Assembly: GCA_002388905.1 (NCBI GenBank)
Contig: DGNJ01000032.1
Coordinates: forward strand, 22,015 to 64,511
DNA from: Cellvibrionales bacterium UBA4495
GTDB lineage: Bacteria > Pseudomonadota > Gammaproteobacteria > Pseudomonadales > Porticoccaceae
DNA: 42,497 bases
Direction of reading: 5' to 3'
This document shows positions 39,884 to 42,497 of the stretch, piece after piece. Every line of letters begins with the position of its first letter. The stretch's first letter is position 1. The notes beneath the pieces were generated by a model, which saw nothing but the letters and a program-made list of their open reading frames with translations, did not search any database and was not told where the DNA came from. The translations under genes and the position numbers were made by a program.

Positions 39884-42497
39884 TCAGGGCGTTGAAAAAC
39901 GCCGGGATCGCCAACGCTCCCGTGCTTGCAACACGAGCATCAGCAACGCCGGAAGGAATACCAGGGTTACCAGCATCGCGCAAAGCAGGCCCGCCATTAC
40001 CACCACCCCCACGCCGCGATAGAGCTCGGTACCGGCACCGGGGATGAACACCAGTGGGGAGAGGCCGAACAGGGTGGTGACGGTGGTCATAAGAATGGGC
40101 CGGAGGCGCACTTCCACGGCGCGGCGGATAGCGGTGGCCGGGTCGCAACCGGTCTCCCGGAGCTCGTACCGGGTGTGGTCGACGATAAGAATGGGATTGT
40201 TGACCACGGTGCCCAGCAGAATCAGGAAACCGAGCATGGTGATCATGTCGAAGGGCTGTTGCACGGTGGCAAAGCCCAGCAGGGAGAGCCCGCCGCTGAT
40301 GCCGTTGAGCGCCCAGAGCCCGAGAATGCCGCCCGCGATGCCGAGGGGCACGGTGGCCATGATCAGCATGGGATAGCCCCAGTGAACGAATACCGCCACC
40401 ATCAGCAGGTAGGCGAGGATCACCGCCACGACAAAGTTGCCCCCCAGGGCCTCGCGGGTGGCCTGGAGCTGGTCGCTGGCCCCGGAAATATCCACGGCGA
40501 CGTCGTAGGGAATCCGTCCGCTGTCCTGCAACTGCGATACCACCTCTTTCCTGACTATCTCGACCCCTTCCTCCAGGGCCACGGAACGGGGCGGAATAAT
40601 ATTCAGGGTCACCGTGCGCCGGCCGTTGATACGCCGGATATTGTCGGTGGCCACCGTCTCCACCACGTCGGCGACGGCGGAAATCGGCACCACGCCCCGG
40701 GGCGTGTAGAGCGGCTGATCGCCCAACTCGTTCAGGGCCATGGCCGTATCCCGCCGGTCGTTGAAGGCGAAAATATCGATTTTGTCGTCGCCCATGAAAA
40801 ACTCGCCCACGTAGGCACCGTCGGTAAGCGCGGCCACGGCATAGCCAAAGTCCTCCCTGGTCATGCCCATCTCGGCGAGGCGCTCCCAGCGGGGACGGAT
40901 TTCCACCAGGGGCTGGCCCAGACTCAGGGAAGCGGGCTCGGAATTCACGGAAGGGTTGTCGAACACCTCGTGGGCACGGTCGTAGGCCGCCGACGCCACC
41001 TCGAACAGCGGCCCCAGGTCGGGCCCGGAAATGTCCAGGTTGACACTGCGGGTGCCACCGTCGTTGCTGGTAATAATGGACCCCCGGGTTACGAAGGCCC
41101 GCATCCCCGGGTACTCGGCGTACTTGTCGCGGATTGCCGTCATCAGTGCATCCATATCGCCGGGATCAACCGGCTCCGCGATGATCCGCAGGGACTGGGG
41201 ATTGCTCTGGATTCCCAGGTAGGCAATTGGCGGCACCCTGCCGTCGCGCTTCACCGCCGACTCGCCGGTTTTGATATAGGGGGTGAAATAGCGGTCGAGG
41301 GAGTCGCTGATTTCCGTCATTTTTTCCAGGTTGTAACCCGACGGCGCCAGCATGGAGGCAAAGACCTTGGGCTCCTCCCCTTCCGGCAGGTATTCGGCGG
41401 GAGGCGTCACCACCAGGATCACGAAGACGGTACCCACAGCGAGGCCAGCCACCGCCGCCAGGCTGCGCCCTGGGGATTCGATCAGCCAGGCCACGCCGGC
41501 GGAAACGCGTCCCGTCAACCGGGACAGTGGTGTGTCGGCCCGGTCCCTGTTCCTGCCAATGGACAGGTGGCTGGTGAGGGTGGGCACAACGGCGATGGCC
41601 ACGAACATGGAGGCCAGAATCGACGCCGAGATGGCCACGGCGATATCCGAGTAAAGTTGTCCGGCCTCTTCGCGAACGAAAAGAATGGGCGTAAACACCA
41701 GGATGGTGGTCATGGTGGAGGCCAGCACCGCCGGCCAGACCCGGGTCACCCCGCCCAGGGCGGCGTCGAAGGGACTCCTGCCCCGGCGCCGCTCCCGCTC
41801 AATGCTCTCCAGGACAACGATGGTATTATCGAGGGTCATGCCGATGGCGAAGGCCACACCCGCCAGTGAGATGACGTTGATGGTGCGCCCCGCCGCCAGC
41901 AATCCCAGGAACGCGGCGATGGTGCAGATGGGGATGCCCACCACACCCACCAGGGTGGCTGTGGCCGAGCGCAGGAAGAAGTACATGACCAGGGTCACCA
42001 GGCCAATGCCGATGGCCAGGTTCTGCCAGACATTGGCCACCGAGGCTTTCACATAACGGGCATCGTCGGTGAAAATCGCCATGTCGAGGCCCACCGGGTG
42101 GAGGACATCCCGGTTCAGTTCGTCGACCACCGGGGCGATGGCCTCCTTGATCTCGAGGACATTGGAGCCGGTGTCCCGGCGTATGCCCATGAGCAGGTTG
42201 GGCTGGCCGTTGAACAACGACCGGTCGCGCATTTCGAAATGGCCGAACGCGACTGCGGCCACATCCCCCAGCCGAACCACGGCATCGCCGCGACGGGCGA
42301 GAATGGTCTCCTCCAGCGCTTTGATGTCTTCGTAGCGGCCCATGGTACGCAACAGGTAGCGCCGCTTGCCGGCATCGATATCGCCGGCGGAGGTATCCCG
42401 GTTGCGGTCCCGCACGGCCTCGCGCACATCCGCCAGGGTGAGTTCCCGGGACGCCAGCCGCGACGGGTCCACATGAATCTGGATCTGGCGCTCCGCG
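39884..42497 (-). CDS. RND efflux permease (3' part; 5' end beyond the window)
   Basis: An inner-membrane proton-driven RND transporter. The frame is still open at 42497 and reads ERQIQIHVDPSRLASREL before the first possible internal start, so the gene begins outside. About 870 of the usual 1,030 residues are visible: porter-domain segments, helix 2-6 block (VWQNLAIGIGLVTLVMYFFLR, GVVGIPICTIAAFLGLL, GVAFAIGMTLDNTIVVLESIER), the second periplasmic half, and helices 8-12. In helix 4 the Asp pair of AcrB (DD) is DN, so only the first aspartate is kept, as in some heavy-metal and lipid-type RND pumps. The partner adaptor and porin are not in the window. Confidence 0.93.
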   Translation of the reverse strand, partial: AERQIQIHVDPSRLASRELTLADVREAVRDRNRDTSAGDIDAGKRRYLLRTMGRYEDIKALEETILARRGDAVVRLGDVAAVAFGHFEMRDRSLFNGQPNLLMGIRRDTGSNVLEIKEAIAPVVDELNRDVLHPVGLDMAIFTDDARYVKASVANVWQNLAIGIGLVTLVMYFFLRSATATLVGVVGIPICTIAAFLGLLAAGRTINVISLAGVAFAIGMTLDNTIVVLESIERERRRGRSPFDAALGGVTRVWPAVLASTMTTILVFTPILFVREEAGQLYSDIAVAISASILASMFVAIAVVPTLTSHLSIGRNRDRADTPLSRLTGRVSAGVAWLIESPGRSLAAVAGLAVGTVFVILVVTPPAEYLPEGEEPKVFASMLAPSGYNLEKMTEISDSLDRYFTPYIKTGESAVKRDGRVPPIAYLGIQSNPQSLRIIAEPVDPGDMDALMTAIRDKYAEYPGMRAFVTRGSIITSNDGGTRSVNLDISGPDLGPLFEVASAAYDRAHEVFDNPSVNSEPASLSLGQPLVEIRPRWERLAEMGMTREDFGYAVAALTDGAYVGEFFMGDDKIDIFAFNDRRDTAMALNELGDQPLYTPRGVVPISAVADVVETVATDNIRRINGRRTVTLNIIPPRSVALEEGVEIVRKEVVSQLQDSGRIPYDVAVDISGASDQLQATREALGGNFVVAVILAYLLMVAVFVHWGYPMLIMATVPLGIAGGILGLWALNGISGGLSLLGFATVQQPFDMITMLGFLILLGTVVNNPILIVDHTRYELRETGCDPATAIRRAVEVRLRPILMTTVTTLFGLSPLVFIPGAGTELYRGVGVVVMAGLLCAMLVTLVFLPALLMLVLQARERWRSRRFSTP

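Noticed and set aside
39926..41869. A 647-codon plus-strand frame inside the RND gene
   Set aside because: Extremely His/Gly/Gln-rich composition, as expected from antisense reading of a GC-rich membrane protein gene.

Overview
The window is a GC-rich chromosomal piece from a Gram-negative bacterium. It carries a TonB-dependent outer-membrane receptor, lipoproteins with lipoboxes, an RND efflux pump and FadB/FadA-type beta-oxidation. The gene style (many acyl-CoA enzymes, soluble P450s, a large LuxR/MalT-type regulator) suggests a marine gammaproteobacterium of the Halieaceae/Spongiibacteraceae kind. That placement is inference from gene content, not from a marker gene.

Left edge (1-2900). 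The 3' end of nth (endonuclease III) is followed by four short, AT-richer minus-strand genes. Each is followed on its own strand by an imperfect palindrome with integron attC architecture (R'' core like GCATAAC or GCCTAAC, paired L boxes, R' core like GTTATGC or GTTAGGC). No integrase gene lies beside them, so this looks like a cassette array without an integrase (CALIN type). The cassettes encode two lipoproteins, a small membrane protein and a small DNA-binding-like protein, none of known function.

Catabolic island (2900-39700). Nearly everything else belongs to what looks like a dedicated route for importing, oxidising and breaking down a hydrophobic carbon compound through CoA thioesters. 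In order: a thiolase/FadB/acyl-CoA dehydrogenase operon (minus, 7550 to 2907, with terminator); an acyl-CoA synthetase and alpha/beta hydrolase (plus); a TetR regulator; an acyl-CoA dehydrogenase/two-subunit MaoC-type hydratase/VOC operon (plus, with terminator); an SDR; a glutaminyl cyclase-like lipoprotein; two tandem PTP-like phosphatases; a DUF2889 gene; a six-gene minus operon (biotin-dependent carboxyltransferase, biotin carboxylase-BCCP, SDR, MFS transporter, cytochrome P450, acyl-CoA synthetase); a crotonase divergent from a 908-residue LuxR/MalT-type (LAL) regulator; an NTF2-like protein; a TonB receptor; a second cytochrome P450; an MFS transporter/SDR/phosphotransferase operon; and a luciferase-like (LLM) oxidoreductase. 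The right edge is an RND permease that continues out of the window.

The most interesting signal is a repeated operator-like box, consensus about CTATCYWWRGATAG (14 bp, palindromic). Full or near-full copies lie in intergenic regions at 11119, 17582, 27120, 28098 and 33817. Half-sites or weak copies lie at 7811, about 15770-15802, 35231 (an exact tandem 13-bp duplication) and 38747. They sit before most transcription units of the island, which suggests one regulon. The best candidate regulators are the LAL protein at 28215 and the TetR protein at 10441. The substrate cannot be read from sequence. Two P450s, a biotin-dependent carboxylase, a ChsH1/ChsH2-like split hydratase and an ecdysteroid-kinase-like phosphotransferase point to a terpenoid, steroid or branched-lipid type molecule rather than plain fatty acids.
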